Shown here one piece after another: positions 1 to 11,615 of a stretch of DNA of 64,000 nt. The notes beneath the pieces were generated by a model. The model did no database searches, was not told the DNA's origin, and saw only the letters and a list, made by a program, of their open reading frames with translations. The first letter of the stretch is position 1. The number at the start of each line of letters is the position of its first letter. This stretch comes from Elysia crispata (lineage: Eukaryota; Mollusca; Gastropoda; Plakobranchidae), in NCBI GenBank assembly GCA_033675545.1, contig JAWDGP010000252.1, positions 62,001 to 126,000 on the forward strand, in the 5' to 3' direction. The translations under genes and the position numbers were made by a program.

Positions 1-696
1 TCATTAAACTTTAATTCCTGCAAATTGGGCCTACTGATAAGTGTTTATGACAGGTTAACAGAGAACACTCTTAGGTCACCTTCAACTCAGTTTAACAAAG
101 TTCAAGGGACCGAAAAATTCATTAATACACCCGTTTTGTATAAGCAAACTATTTTTAGATTTGGAATGACCTGCCTGCCTGCCCAATCCTCATGACGCCA
201 CTGTCACCAAAGGAAACCACCCTGAATGCAAAAGAAACCCTCCTTACACACAGCAATGAAGAAAAAAAAAAGAAAGTTCTTCATATCTACACAGCAGTCA
301 GCTGTTGAATGTTTTACCTTCACAACCAGCCAGTTAGTCTCTGTCTTTCCGAACTTCTATAGATCTTCAAACAAACCGTCTGGATCTAAGTCAATATTTA
401 GCTGATCAGCCTATGTACATTAATTTTTAAGATAATCTTTTTTAACAACCGTTAAAAACATCTATACTTTTCAAGATTTTTGCAAATAAAAAACCTTCTT
501 CTGAGCAAAATTCATGCTTGTTGTGAACGAAAACAACAAACAGCGTCCCCCTCTCTATAAATAGTATTATAGTCAGTAATCCATAAACAAAACATGCCTA
601 TTATCTGAGGCCCCCCAAAATTGCCTGAAAACTGGCAACTGCCAGTGTTCTTTCAGATATGCAAACATGTATACTTCAGAAGACTAGTCAACTCAC

Positions 697-885
697 AGTA
701 AACGTAAACTGTTTGTGTCTGATCACACAGGATTGTGTCTTCACAGGCTTGGGGCAGGCTGGATGCTGGAGCAAAGTCATCATTGCTGACAAAACATGCT
801 GCAACTAGATTTTGGTCATTGCGTGTCATTTTCAGTGTCAGGTTGGACGTAATCAAATCAGTGCATGGCTGCTGGGCCGGTTGAT
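697..885 (-). CDS. Ig cassette A, exon 3 (second half of C2-like Ig domain)
   Basis: This 189-bp exon (63 codons, phase 1 at both ends) has an acceptor ending ttaccag and a donor reading gtgagt. It encodes the E-to-G strand half of an Ig domain: a strand like SNLTLKMTRNDQNLVAACF carrying the F-strand cysteine, then an insert with two more cysteines (ACEDTILCDQ), then a last strand QTVYVY. It completes the domain begun by the exon at 2932-3126, about 2.05 kb upstream in the minus-strand sense. The reading frame is open. The same exon, also 189 bp, occurs at 29819-30007 and 36402-36590. The extra cysteine pair is not part of the standard Ig fold and is shared by all copies. Function is unknown; extracellular recognition is inferred only from the fold. 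Any following exon lies beyond the left window edge. Confidence 0.82.
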
Positions 886-2931
886 CTGGTAATCATAGGG
901 TGGAATGAGTGAAACATGGATTATCCGAGAGAAATGTAGAATTCAAATGAAATTGTCATGTTCAGAAGTATGCTCAATGTGAGACTGGCAGAAAAACTAT
1001 TGTAAGTGGGATTCCAAGTTGATACTCATATTTTAGCTTCTGGATTCTTGCTGCTTTACATTTTGGCACCTCATCCTTTGAACAAACTCCAATGTATTCA
1101 CAATAAATATCTGATTAATTAAGAATAAAAAAATTCATGAAAATGATCAGACAAAAAAACTTGCAGAGAATGCAAGACCAGACAGGACTCTTAACATGTA
1201 CTTACTTTGAATAAACTGAGAAATACAGATCAATAGAGTGTAAGAGTTCTTAAATTAAAAGTCAGCTTGGGAATCAAATCCATTTGATTACAGCTGCTTC
1301 ATTAATTGTCACCTCGCAACTTTGAGAGCATATTTATATCATTTAACCAAACCACAAAGCTTATTAGACACTTTCACATGAGTGTTATTTCACGAGCTGA
1401 TATAACAGACTTGGTCTAAGCCATGAACTCTATACCTCCAAAGTTATAATAAAAGGTGAATGACCCAGTCAGCTGAATGTTTTGTTGCTGAGATATAGAT
1501 ATATATCTTGTTTTTTACAATATTACATTGCTTTTTAATGTTTTGCCTGAGCATGTCAGAGCCTGTCCTTATCTTGATTTTATCAGAATGCCAAAAGGTT
1601 AAAAAATTTTTTAAAAAATTCTAAAAATTTTTCTGCCACACTTAGCTTAGTGCAGCACCAAACTTCAGTAAAAAATAATAAAAAAATATTTATACTCAAA
1701 TATCCAGTGATCACAAAGGATCTGGTACATGTCACACATGGAACCCAAAGTTTGTCCTTTATCTTTTACCTTCACCGATGCTATTTGTCTTGCCTTTAAT
1801 GTGCCTATAAACTGAATTTTCATCACTAAATTAGTTCAATATGCATTTGATTTAAGTCACATAAAATATGAACCAATCCAAAACTTTCAAAGAAAGCCAA
1901 GGACTAACTCTTGACAATGTTGCCGAAAATAATTATGACATCTTGATCCTTATACCATCCTATTTTTAAAAATATAATTAGCCTTAAAAACCAGATTTGA
2001 ATTTATATCAATGGAATTTACTCGGAATTTGTACCAGTTCAATTCCCACAATCTATAAGTAATCTTGATTATATCAGTCTTCGGAATCAATTAGATCAGG
2101 ATCCCCTCTCAATCATGAATCATCTAATACCTAGTATACATAGCAACTCTTAGTTTTTATCTCTTTCAGATCTAGATCACACCTGCCCAGCGAGAAACTA
2201 ATTCATCTGATCTAAAGTTATATATTCAATTTAGAGTGGATGAAATGAAATTCATTAAAAAAAAAAAAAAATATCAAAGGATCTATAGATTTCACTTCAA
2301 GATCTCCGTTCCAATGTTGGAAATATTCAGGCATATCCATGAATGCAGTTCATTGATATTGTAAAAAGGTTCCCCAGAACAAAACAAACAAGACAGGTTT
2401 TTCAAATAATTATTTCTCGGCTTATAGGGAACTTTGCAAGACATGTAAAGTTTGCTATCTTCTTTTTTATTTCTTAACTTGTTAGCTATGGTTATGAATA
2501 AATTCAGTATACATATTGGTCCCCTGAGAATAATAAGAGCGACTGTTGCTTGAGGCAGTTCCTTTGTTTACTCTGCAGAATGTAGCATCGAGTCAAAAGT
2601 TTAGAAATAATCATGGATGAATGAACGACTGTAAAAAAAAAATCAACAACTTGATCCTGCTTTTTCTTGAAAATATGACATCTGTGTATCAATTTGTAAC
2701 TTTTAGTGCTGCACTTTTAAGGTCGGATACTTTAGTATTGCAACTACAAACATTCAAATGCTTATTTACAAGTTCAATAATGCATGGGCTTCAAAAATTG
2801 TAATTTACACATTTTGAAAAAAAAAATAACAAGCTAGCAAAAAAAAAATTTATTAATAGTAAAATAAATTAGAAAGCAGTAATTTTATGATCAGATATTA
2901 CTCTGTTGAAAAAAAAGTGATCTTTACTTAC
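886..2931 (-). other. Intron 2 of Ig cassette A
   Basis: AT-rich intron of about 2 kb between exons 2 and 3 of cassette A. I see no gene in it. Much of it, for example 2400-2600 and about 1230-1480, aligns by eye to the matching intron of cassette C (about 36.9-37.6 kb and 40.6-40.9 kb). This shows that the whole segment, not only the exons, was duplicated. Cassette C has about 2.5 kb of extra DNA here, which is the Harbinger and satellite block. Confidence 0.6.
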
Positions 2932-3126
2932 CTTTAGAAGTAGAGAGCCTGCTGTCAGTAGATAAGATATCTTGTGGAACATCCTTGCGATAGATCCGCC
3001 AGTGAACCCTGCCCTTGTTGCGGCTTCCGACATTAGCAGTACACCTAAATGTCACTTCTTCATTCTCCAAGACTCCTTGATTCAAATCCCCAGATATTGC
3101 AGAAATTGCTGGAGCTGATGGCTGAA
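2932..3126 (-). CDS. Ig cassette A, exon 2 (first half of C2-like Ig domain)
   Basis: This 195-bp exon (65 codons, phase 1 at both ends) follows an acceptor with a GT-rich tract ending gtgtag and is followed by the donor gtaagt. It starts with a linker QPSAPAIS, then GVLENEEVTFRC with the B-strand cysteine, then GRVHWRIYRKD with the C-strand tryptophan. The F-strand cysteine is in the next exon (697-885), so the Ig domain is interrupted between its C' and E strands. Copies of the same length or derived from it are at 31045-31239 (intact) and 41154-41325 (23 bp shorter). The frame is open and the splice sites are canonical. The family is immunoglobulin superfamily; I do not recognise the specific gene. 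Confidence 0.85.
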
Positions 3127-4507
3127 CTACACACACACAAAAAAAACCCAAAACAAATAATATTAGTAACCCTGCCCATCAGCTCTATTTTAGAACATTA
3201 AGGGCACTACATGGCCGGTGGCAAATTCAATTTTTTTCAAAGCTCTTAATGAAAGACAATCCTTTTTAGATAAGAGCTTAAAATAAAATCAGCATTGAGA
3301 TAACCTTTATATATATTTAACATAAAAATAAATAATTCTACATTTCTATTTGCTATCAATATTAAAATGTCTCGTTTTGCCTCGAATCGATAGCTATCTT
3401 GACAAATCTTTTTTATAGCCTTTATCAAAGAATTTCTACAACATTACTATTAAAGGAATACACAAATATAGCCCTTTAAGTTTCCTGTAAACCAAGGCCC
3501 ATAAACGTGGTAATGTTTAATGCTTCCAGAGTTCCAAAGTATAGCCTTAGGTTCAATGACGATCCTAATGCTATCCCTGGTGCTGTCCATATATCTAGAT
3601 CATTCATGCTTGTCAGTCATAGATGATTGAGACAGAAATAGAAAAAGAAAGACACAGGCCATGGAAATAAGAAGTTTCAGAAGGTTATTTTACATTTCAT
3701 TCACACTATGCTTTCAGCATCAGATGCTATTTACAATCAACCACACTGAAAAACCATACAAGCTTACAAAACATAAATTTACCTCTCAATCTCACATAAT
3801 TCCTCAGTCAGCCACTGGTTTAAGGTCATAACTTCATTATCCTATAACGGTGCAAGCATCTATTATGTAGGCGCAAATTCTGCCAATCTCTTCCTGACTC
3901 TAGCACATAATTTCAATCTCAATAGAAGACAGGCATGTCTTTTAATAAAATCATGCAAAAAAATAGTATATAGTGGTATATTCACCACTGTCTTTACATG
4001 AGAACAGTCCTCAACTACTTGACTGCTAGGCAGCTGACCTCTCAAAACTAGGCTTATCTACCCGAGAGCTTGAATGACTACGGTCAAAGGTAAACAGTCA
4101 ACAAAAATACAATTTGGGTTCAGTTAGATTACATCCTTTGGCAGAAATCCATTGTAGTTTTGAGAGTTTAGTATTTTTAATTCAATTTTTTTAAAAATTT
4201 GTTTCAAATTTATTAAAACTAAATTTTACTTCAACAGTCAAGTGGTTAATATTAGAGTACTCCGAAGCCCATCTTAGAGATTAAATGTAGAGTTATTTCT
4301 GTTAACTGAGTCAACAAGTCAGCGGATCAATGCAAAAGCTTATAAGTTTCAAACATTCACCTTCAACTCTCTCAAGAAGATTACACGCCACACCAGGATA
4401 ATGCAAAGCTACTTGTAGCTATTCTTCTAGCACTGTTTTTTTTTTAATGTTTATTTCTAACAATAAATTTATGATTCATGCGCAAAAAGGTGTGTATGTA
4501 TATATAT

Positions 4508-4860
4508 ATAGATATAGAAGATCTTACCTTAATTCTCTTCACACGACACTGGTGTTTCGAGCGGAGGACAAAGGTGTATGATTGAGGTGTGTTCCGTTGC
4601 CGTTCTGACCTTGTGTTGTTTTTTTTTTCGTTTTCGGGCCACGGGTAGTTTTGAAAGAAACACAGAAAGAAACATTTACTACAAAACTATCAAGGGCCCG
4701 GAAACGAAAAAAAAAAAAACAACAACACAAGGTCGGAACGGCAACCGAACACACCTCAGTCATACCCAAAGAGAGCGGAGGACAAGCAACACCTTTGTCC
4801 TCTGCTCGAAACACCAGTGTCGTATGAAGAGAATTTAAGGTAAGATCTTCTATATCTATG
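4508..4860. mobile_element. Foldback (long-palindrome) element, copy 1
   Basis: The left arm (about 4508-4654) reads nearly as the reverse complement of the right arm (about 4680-4860) around a spacer of roughly 25 bp. The outermost shared motif is AGATCTTACCTTAA and an inner one is CACTGGTGTTTCGAGCGGAG. Short open frames on both strands here are mirror images of each other and are not genes. The outer flank toward 4925, containing GAGTGCTCAACTG on the opposite strand, and the adjoining TA microsatellite are shared in inverted orientation with the second copy at 44761-44948. This looks like a non-autonomous foldback element or a MITE with very long terminal repeats. No transposase is visible and no target duplication could be read because both sides are TA-rich. 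Confidence 0.7.
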
Positions 4861-4913
4861 AAATGCTCCCACAGTTGAGCACTCTTATCAATTATTCCAA
4901 CTTATCTTCAAAC

Positions 4914-4917
<4 letters not shown>

Positions 4918-4985
<68 letters not shown>
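4918..4985. repeat. (TA)n microsatellite
   Basis: Almost pure TA tract of about 65 bp just downstream of the exon 1 donor and next to the foldback element. Related TA tracts adjoin the second foldback copy, so the tract may be part of the element's preferred target or of its end. Confidence 0.95.
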
Positions 4986-4989
<4 letters not shown>

Positions 4990-5038
4990 TATATACTTTT
5001 TTTTTTTTCAAAAGCTAATATACTTTTCCAAAATTCAC

Positions 5039-5440
5039 CTTTAAGGGTCAATGTTGCCTCACTTTCAACTGGAGTCTGCACTGTATTGTCTTCCAGGTTG
5101 TAACTAACAACACATTTGTAGACACCTTCATCGGCACATTCCAAGCCTGACAATGTAAGCAACACATTTGATACACTAGTGCTGACACCGCTTGTTACCA
5201 TACGGTCAGGATCAAATCCATCTCCTTGGCTTGTTTCAGTTTGAAATGCATTTCCAATGCTATAAGAGTATATTTGACCTCGATTGGAAGAAGAGAATGT
5301 TAATGATGTGGGGTACTCTAAATCACTGTTAAAGGACCATCCACAATCAAAATACGCTGTTGAGCCTTGCACGGCAGGATAAGCGGTGTTGTTATAGGTC
5401 AATATAAGGGTGCTCTCAAACGCATGTGTGATCCTCACAG
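5039..5440 (-). CDS. Ig cassette A, exon 1 (complete V-like Ig domain)
   Basis: This 402-bp exon (134 codons, phase 1 at both ends) lies between an acceptor ending ttccacag and the donor gtgaat. It encodes one whole Ig domain: STAYFDCGWSF with the B-strand cysteine, LTFSSSNRGQIYSYSIG, then VLLTLSGLECADEGVYKC with the F-strand cysteine and the usual D-x-G/A-x-Y-x-C pattern. An additional cysteine lies seven residues before the F-strand cysteine (LEC). The exon ends in a G strand reading EATLTLKG. The downstream exons at 2932-3126 and 697-885 code the next Ig domain. A paralogue sits at 32381-32781, and in cassette C this exon is missing. The fold is V-like and resembles variable-type domains of lophotrochozoan recognition proteins, but I cannot name the gene. 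Confidence 0.85.
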
Positions 5441-8100
5441 CTGTGGAAATGAAATGTAACAAATAAATAGTTTCATAAACAAAACGCGCTGGTCTAGTAA
5501 TACCATTAATCAAATATTGGTGCTCTGTACACACACCCAGTGGTATAGCAACCTATGAACGTCTATCAATTAAATAACCAATATATCAGGTCCCGTTTTT
5601 AATTCTCCATTTTCCTGCATAAAACTAAAAGCTTTAAAAATCAATTCACCATGATATTCCTGACAGTTATAAGAGCACCTCAGATTAAACACAGAACTAC
5701 AGTGGAAACCTCATAACTTGAATTGTATGGGAATGAATTCTTCAAATTAAGAGGATTCAATTAAGAAATAAAAGGCATAAATGAACCTATGACTCACTGA
5801 ATGATGTATTCTGTGCCTGCAATGAGCAACTCTCCCCTTTCCCTGTCCCATGTTGCTACCAATATCAGTGTTACAACTAGCACTCCTTTCTTAGTGCATC
5901 AGCTCCCTCCTAGGACAGGGATTAGCATTGCTTGGTGAGTGAGAGACATGCATGTAGTTCTTTTGTAATGCCTTATAGGGTGGTATCAACTTTGAATGAA
6001 GAGCATCAAACCAGAAAGACTGAAAATGAGTGAGATTCTAACAAAGCCAAAGAGAAAAAAATAACATATGCTCTCGCAAAATTCGGTTTATGAGAAATTC
6101 AAATTATCAGACTTCAGTTTTTGAGGTTTCCACTGGAGATGAAAGATACAGAAAAAAAGTTCCAACTCAACCAAAACTAGGCATAATTTCAAAGCAACAA
6201 CACCATGAACCATGGTATTAAATCTCAAAAATATCTTGCAAGACTTTTATGGCATGACCTTATAACATAATTTGCTAAACTTTCAAAGAGATAAGGAAAA
6301 AGTAGTCATCAATAGCTACACAATGTTACAAAAACTACTAATAATGCTTCTGCTCTTATCTAAATTGATCTTTGATTTTCACTTAGTAATATTTACAATC
6401 CCTCTAAGTTTTTCATCTTTTGTTGTATACATTATTTTAAAAAGTTTCTGATTTGCTTGCGTATAACAGACTATATGCCCCAGCATTGTTTACTAGAAGT
6501 TTGAAACCTTTTAAATTAGTAGACGATAACTGTGTCAAATTATATGGAGAACAAAAAAGGGGATAGGTTATATATATAGCTATATATGTGTGTATATATA
6601 TATATATTGCTTTAAACCTCCAAGTGTTGTTAACAGTGTGTAGTATCAGGGCATTTATAAGGGTGTTATAGGTGCTTCAAACAAACAAAATGAAAATGAA
6701 AAGAAAACTCATAAACCCCATACATTTTTTTGAGGGTTAAAAAGATGGCTAAAACATTTAGATATTTTTTGTTCAACCAATGACAATCAGATGAACCTGA
6801 CCTTGAAATGTTGAAATCCATTTTTTCATACAAAATATTTGCTTTTATATGCAAAAAAAAAAAAAAAATTGAAACTAGTAAAAAAGTCCAACAACTTCTG
6901 ACCAAAAACGTTGATCATAGATCAATTATTTAGACCTTATTCCTATAAAACATTTTGAAAAATTGAATGTGAAGGTCAGCCCTTCAATAGTACACTTAAC
7001 TGTAGCTCTCACCATATTTTCAAATCTAACTAATTTTAAAAGTAAAATTGCTTTAAATAACTTTACACAACAATTCTACTGCCTATTCTCCTAATTCAGG
7101 TATCTGCACCTGATTCCTCTTCAGAATCAACTACTCTGGTTGCAGGTTCACTTCCACTAAATCTAGACTCTAGATCTTCCAACAACTGGTGTATCTTCAC
7201 TATCAGTTATCACTACTACTGCCACTGTCGTCAGTGGTGTGAGCAACACTTGCATTAAAATCATCCTCATTGTCACTGTCCAACTCTTCTAAAACTTGTT
7301 TTTAGGTCAGTATAATAGTATGATAGTTCGTTTGGTACCCCACGGACTAGATCCAGGGTCAGCCAATTTTCACAAGTTTTGGGTTTGGTGGATGTAATCC
7401 CACGAAAGAGATATACAAAATCGCTGTTGAAGCTTTGAAACAGTGTGTTTTCTGTTTTGAAAGGAAGAACTCTCCTTTTCAAAAGAAGATAACTTCTCAT
7501 GCATTACAAAGTGTGTATAAGTCCAATACAGATGTTACTGTAAAGGCCGATACCATAACACTACAGGTGTAAATTTAAGGCCGATTAGTCAGCTGTATAT
7601 GCATGGAGGGTTCACAAATTTAAGAATTCGTAATATCACACCCTAGCAATCATTTACGCTATTGCTAAAGGCATTCCTGGATTCCACAATTCCTCTCAAC
7701 TTCTACAATGAAATGCGTTGTAAAAAAATCAATGTTAAGCAAACAAGATCTGTTACTAGATCATTCAAATATTTTTAATATTTTAATTCTTTTTTCAACC
7801 ATAGATTTCACGCTATAGATGTTAGTCATGAACTTTTCCCTCCTGAACCATGCTTGAGCGTCTAATATTTAACATATAATCTAAGACTGGCTGATACTTT
7901 ACAGCAAGCTTTGAATACTCGCAAAATAGATTTACTTTGCATGTTTGAAAGACATACACCCACAATTGACAAATCATTGTGGCTTCTTTTGCATGGATGA
8001 AAACCATTGCCCATGATTGGGTATAAATGAACTATTGAATAGGGTCTTGGGAAAACTATGCACTCAATAACCACCATGTCTTCCTAGCAATACAGAATAC
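5441..8100 (-). other. Sequence upstream of cassette A, partly shared with cassette C
   Basis: No exon was recognised here. Segments at 5570-5600, 6160-6260 and 7790-7870 align to 42940-42970, 43110-43340 and 43690-43790, which extends the A/C duplication to about 7.5 kb. It contains the pogo-like MITE at 5700-6135 and a small TA tract near 6560-6610. An open frame of 75 codons on the minus strand at 7273-7500, followed by an acidic serine-rich stretch in about 7150-7290, resembles decayed transposon protein more than host gene, but I could not assign it. Confidence 0.4.
5700..6135. mobile_element. pogo/Tigger-like MITE
   Basis: A 436-bp segment with terminal inverted repeats: it starts CAGTGGAAACCTCA and ends with the reverse complement TGAGGTTTCCACTG. 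Such CAGT...ACCTC ends followed by TCGAA- or TTGAA-like motifs are typical of pogo/Tigger elements of the Tc1/mariner superfamily. The left flank is TA, as expected for the target, while the right flank is GA, so one copy of the duplication may have mutated. There is no transposase. The corresponding site in the paralogous cassette C region (about 43090-43110) lacks the element, so the insertion is probably younger than that duplication. Confidence 0.7.
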
Positions 8101-8102
8101 AG

Positions 8103-8450
8103 TCCGGGGGCTACCAGTCGATAACCTCACCCCCCCCCCCCTCCCCTACGGATTTTATGGGACCAAATTTTCCTGATAGGGGATCATACAAGGACTTCAG
8201 AAAAAAAAAGTTTGCACGTTAAAGAGTTATGCCCTCGAAAGGTCTTCAAGTGCATTTTTTCAAGCCTTTCATATTTTTGCTTCTCAATTTGTAACCAAAC
8301 ATCCTAATTGGATTTGCAATAGCTCAAAATGACCATAATAAAATTACCTTTCATTGGATATATCATATGGCATGTTACAATCAATGCAAGTTGAATAATT
8401 AATGAAAAACAAAAGAAAAAAAAGATTTTTTGCTCCTTTTTTAATTTTTT
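8103..8450 (+). repeat. Left terminal inverted repeat of the XPG-ORF transposon
   Basis: Pairs in inverted orientation with about 11280-11615. Identity is moderate, roughly 75-80% by eye, with small indels, which suggests an old copy. Confidence 0.65.
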
Positions 8451-8904
8451 AGGTTCTAAATTATTTTATAATAAAATATTGAATCCATGGTATTTGTATT
8501 TAAAAACTGCTCCTATTATCTAGCTTTCAGGAGGTGAAATTGTTTTTTCTTTAGGCCTTGTACAATACTTTATACATATTTTTATGTAAACCCGCCACAA
8601 TTATTACCAGTTTTGTGTAGCTCATAATAAAGGGGAGACAACTCTGATCCAATGTTGAAAACCCTTGTGGTTTTGCAAAATTTTAGGTCTCAGGTAGACC
8701 TGCATCCCAACAAATCTAGATCTAGACACTATCTAGATTCTAATCTAGTTTTTGTCCAAGACATGGGCCACGAAAATTTCACTGACCATATTTGCAACCC
8801 TTAAGGCCTGATACTGAGAGATAGATCTAGACTTGCATCCTGTAGAACTGGTTTGTATCGTAAAATAAAAACTGGCACTTATCATCTAGATCTACTCTAG
8901 ATTA

Positions 8905-10790
8905 TTGGTTTCAGTCAAAATGAAGCTGCCTACCAAAGGTGGTGTATTACAAGGCACAGAAGAGCTGGGTTTGTTCCACTTCTACAGTGCGAATGCGGAT
9001 TAGACTCCTCCAATGATGATCACAAAGAAAGTCAAATATCTCAAATGAAAAAATCAGAAAGTGATGTACAGAAAATGGTTCAGTCATTCAAGGTATTCTT
9101 AAATCCATTTGATCCACTCCGAAGTGACAAATTAGTTTCTTTGCCATCTGGACTACAAGCACCTAGCCATATTGAGACAGATCTTTTGACACTTCAACAG
9201 CATGGTATCCAGCAGTACAAGAAATTCATCAGAGAAAGACCTATTGAAAAAAACATCATTCCATGCAAGCACAAAAGAAGCCCACAAGGAGACATTCACG
9301 TCACTTACAAAAAAAAAAAAACAATTTTAAAGACTTCAAAGAGACAAATAGTGAAACTGACCACACAAAGAAATGTCTTTGGTCAAATACTTTTACTTCC
9401 CAGGAAAAGAATTTAGATCTTCAAAAAGTGATGGAATATCCACTTGGGCCAGTTCCATGGGCATTGGGAACAGCTGATGGTATACCTATAAAGACTGACA
9501 AAGCTGTGCTAATGCACAAATTTGAAGATGCTTCTTCCCAAAAAGTCCAGCAAAGGAGAGAAATCACATATGTTATCAACGGCAATGCCCTCTTTCATAG
9601 TCTCAATAAAATCCCTGAGACTTTTGGTGAACTAGCCAGAACAGTTTTCAATTCTCTGTCTCAAGTATCAAAAGTCCACTTTTTAACAGACAACTATAAA
9701 GAAGATTCAATTAAGTCAATTGAAAGAATCAGAAGAGGAAACTCTCATGCATATTCCATTGCTGGTCCGCTCATGAAAACACCAAGGGTTTGGAGAGAAT
9801 TTCTAAAAAATGAAGACAATTAAAAAGAACTTATAAATTTTATAATCAATGAATGGCAAACTGATACTTATGCACAACTATTACACAATAGGGAAGTTTA
9901 TTTTGCATGTGACAATGCATGCTTTTTCCTTACAAGTGTAGATGGAAAAGTAACAAGTAACAGATTCAAGACCAATGACAAATCTGTCATCTAGCCAAGA
10001 AAAAGCAGAGACCCTCATCATTCTGTACAGTATTTTTGCCAGCAAAGAAGCAGAAAATGAAGAACTGGATATCATTGTGAGGTCATCAGATACTGATGTA
10101 TTTTTACTGCTAATCGCTTTTTGTGACAAATTCAAGCATCCACTTTACTTTGATACACGCAGTGCAAATAAAAGAAGAATGATCCACATCAATATCCTGT
10201 GTCAAATATATAAAGACATTCAAGACAGTATACTTGGTCTACATGCATTTACCTGCTGTGATGTTAACAATGCTTTTGCCCAGAAAGGAAAGAAAAAAAC
10301 CATCCACTCTTCTTTTGACCTAAGTTTATGTCAGCCTTCACAGAATTGGACCAGAATGAGACAATATCTGAAAGTTTACTTGTCCTGCTGGAAATGTTTG
10401 TGTGCCATCTCTATGGGAAACCAAATTATAATAATAGACTAAGATATGATATAGTAAGACAAAAATACCTTCTGAAAAGACAAAACCCATTATCAAGCAT
10501 TCATGGTCTTGACATCAGTCTTTTACCTCCTTGTCAACAAGCTCTGAGGATGCACATCTTAACCTCAACCAGAAATTCCAGAGCCTTTAAGTCATGGATG
10601 GACAAAAAGCGCAAATGGGATTCTATAAATTGACTGGTGTATAGATTTGTTTCCTTAACAGCTTGTAGATATTCTCTATGAAAACCAAACTTGCAACGTT
10701 GAAGAGAGAGAAACAGAGGATGATTTCAGAAAGAGCAATCTGAGGAGGAAGATTCTTCAGGTTCTGAGATAAGTTCAAGTGACGAAGGAG
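8905..10790 (+). pseudogene. Transposon ORF, metazoan family with XPG-I/Asteroid-like GCD region (broken)
   Basis: The coding trace begins before the first methionine with NEAAYQRWCITRHRRAGF and continues with ESDVQKMVQSF. It then reads LGPVPWALGTADGIPIKTDK, NALFHSLNKIPETFGE, SSDTDVFLLLIAFCD, LHAFTCCDVNNAFAQKGK, LLEMFVCHLYGK and LPPCQQALRMHI, and ends in an acidic EEEDSSGSEISSSDEGE tail. This order matches a family of repeated uncharacterised proteins in cnidarian, mollusc and other genomes, whose D-T-D and H-A-x-x-G-C-D motifs resemble the acidic metal-binding part of XPG/FEN1-like nucleases. Here the usual GCD is CCD. The frame is broken: an in-frame stop at 9821-9823 and at least three frameshifts, one in the A-run near 9310, one near 9990 and one near 10330. 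It is not a host gene. Confidence 0.7.
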
Positions 10791-11279
10791 AATAAATGGT
10801 AGTGGGCGGTATGTATAATGCTTTTATAAGTCTTGGTACACTGTATATATGATTATTTATTTTTAGGAAATACAGTGAAAACCTTTTACACTGGAATATG
10901 TACTTAAACAAGAGAGTAGAGACGAATTTTTCTCCTTCAGCCTTTACATATTTTGTAACCAGAAATCAGGTTTAAATTATGACTCTCAAATATCTGTATA
11001 AAAGGATTACTCTGTACTTCATCATGTTTCTCTGAACTCCTCAAATTTCAGCTTCTTTCTTACAAAAACAAAATTTGCCAGCAACCACAAAACTACAAAA
11101 CACTGGATGGAGTTAGACATAGCAATAATACAATAAGGTGAGGTCACAAAAAGATGTGCATAAAATAAATCACTTGGCCTAAAGAAAAAAAGAATTGTAC
11201 CACTTGAAAGCTAGATAAGTTATTAAGTTCATTTATTTCAATAATTTAAAAAAATTAAATATATTGAACTTTCAATATT

Positions 11280-11615
11280 AGAAAATGGAGCCAAAAAATG
11301 TCATTTTTTAAAAAGATATCACAAAATGGATATGATAAATTGAATTTATCATGCCACATGATATATCAAATGAAAGACCATTTGATTCCGATTATTTTGA
11401 GCTCTTACATGTCCAAATTGGAGCATTAATAACAATGGGGGAGATAAATAAGCTCCAGACTTGAAATTATTGCACGTGTTAACCTTCAAGGGCCATAACT
11501 CTTTAATATGCAAACTTTTTTCGTGTATTTTCTCATATTACCTACTTGCAGAACATTATAACTATATAAAATCCCTGGGGGGGAATACCAGTGGTCCCAA
11601 GACTAATAGCTTTAT
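11280..11615 (-). repeat. Right terminal inverted repeat of the XPG-ORF transposon
   Basis: Inverted partner of 8103-8450. The outer end carries a G-run (about 11577-11583) where the left end carries a C-run, so the two ends are complementary. Confidence 0.65.

Larger units (their letters stand above)
3127..5038 (-). other. Intron 1 of Ig cassette A
   Basis: Intron of about 1.9 kb between exons 1 and 2. It holds the foldback element at 4508-4860 and the (TA)n tract at 4918-4985. The stretch at about 4310-4400 matches 32150-32230 in cassette B and 42780-42850 in cassette C, so this intron is homologous in all three cassettes. No other coding signal was seen. Confidence 0.6.
8103..11615 (+). 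mobile_element. Decayed DNA transposon with ~340-bp terminal inverted repeats and an XPG-like ORF
   Basis: The left end (about 8103-8450) and right end (about 11280-11615) are inverted copies. Examples are AAGTTTGCACGTTAAAGAG at about 8210 against the complement of CTCTTTAATATGCAAACTT at about 11500, and the TTTCATTGGATATATCAT block against its complement at about 11360. Between them lies a decayed coding region on the plus strand (8905-10790). Insertion boundaries are blurred by C- and G-runs and I could not fix a target duplication. The protein belongs to a widespread invertebrate family of uncharacterised element-borne proteins; I cannot give it a superfamily name with confidence. Confidence 0.72.

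Noticed and set aside
4539-4838. Overlapping open frames of 91 and 86 codons on opposite strands with similar translations
   Set aside because: They are the two arms of the foldback palindrome read from both sides.
9881-10135. Minus-strand frame of 84 codons
   Set aside because: Antisense shadow of the XPG-like transposon ORF.
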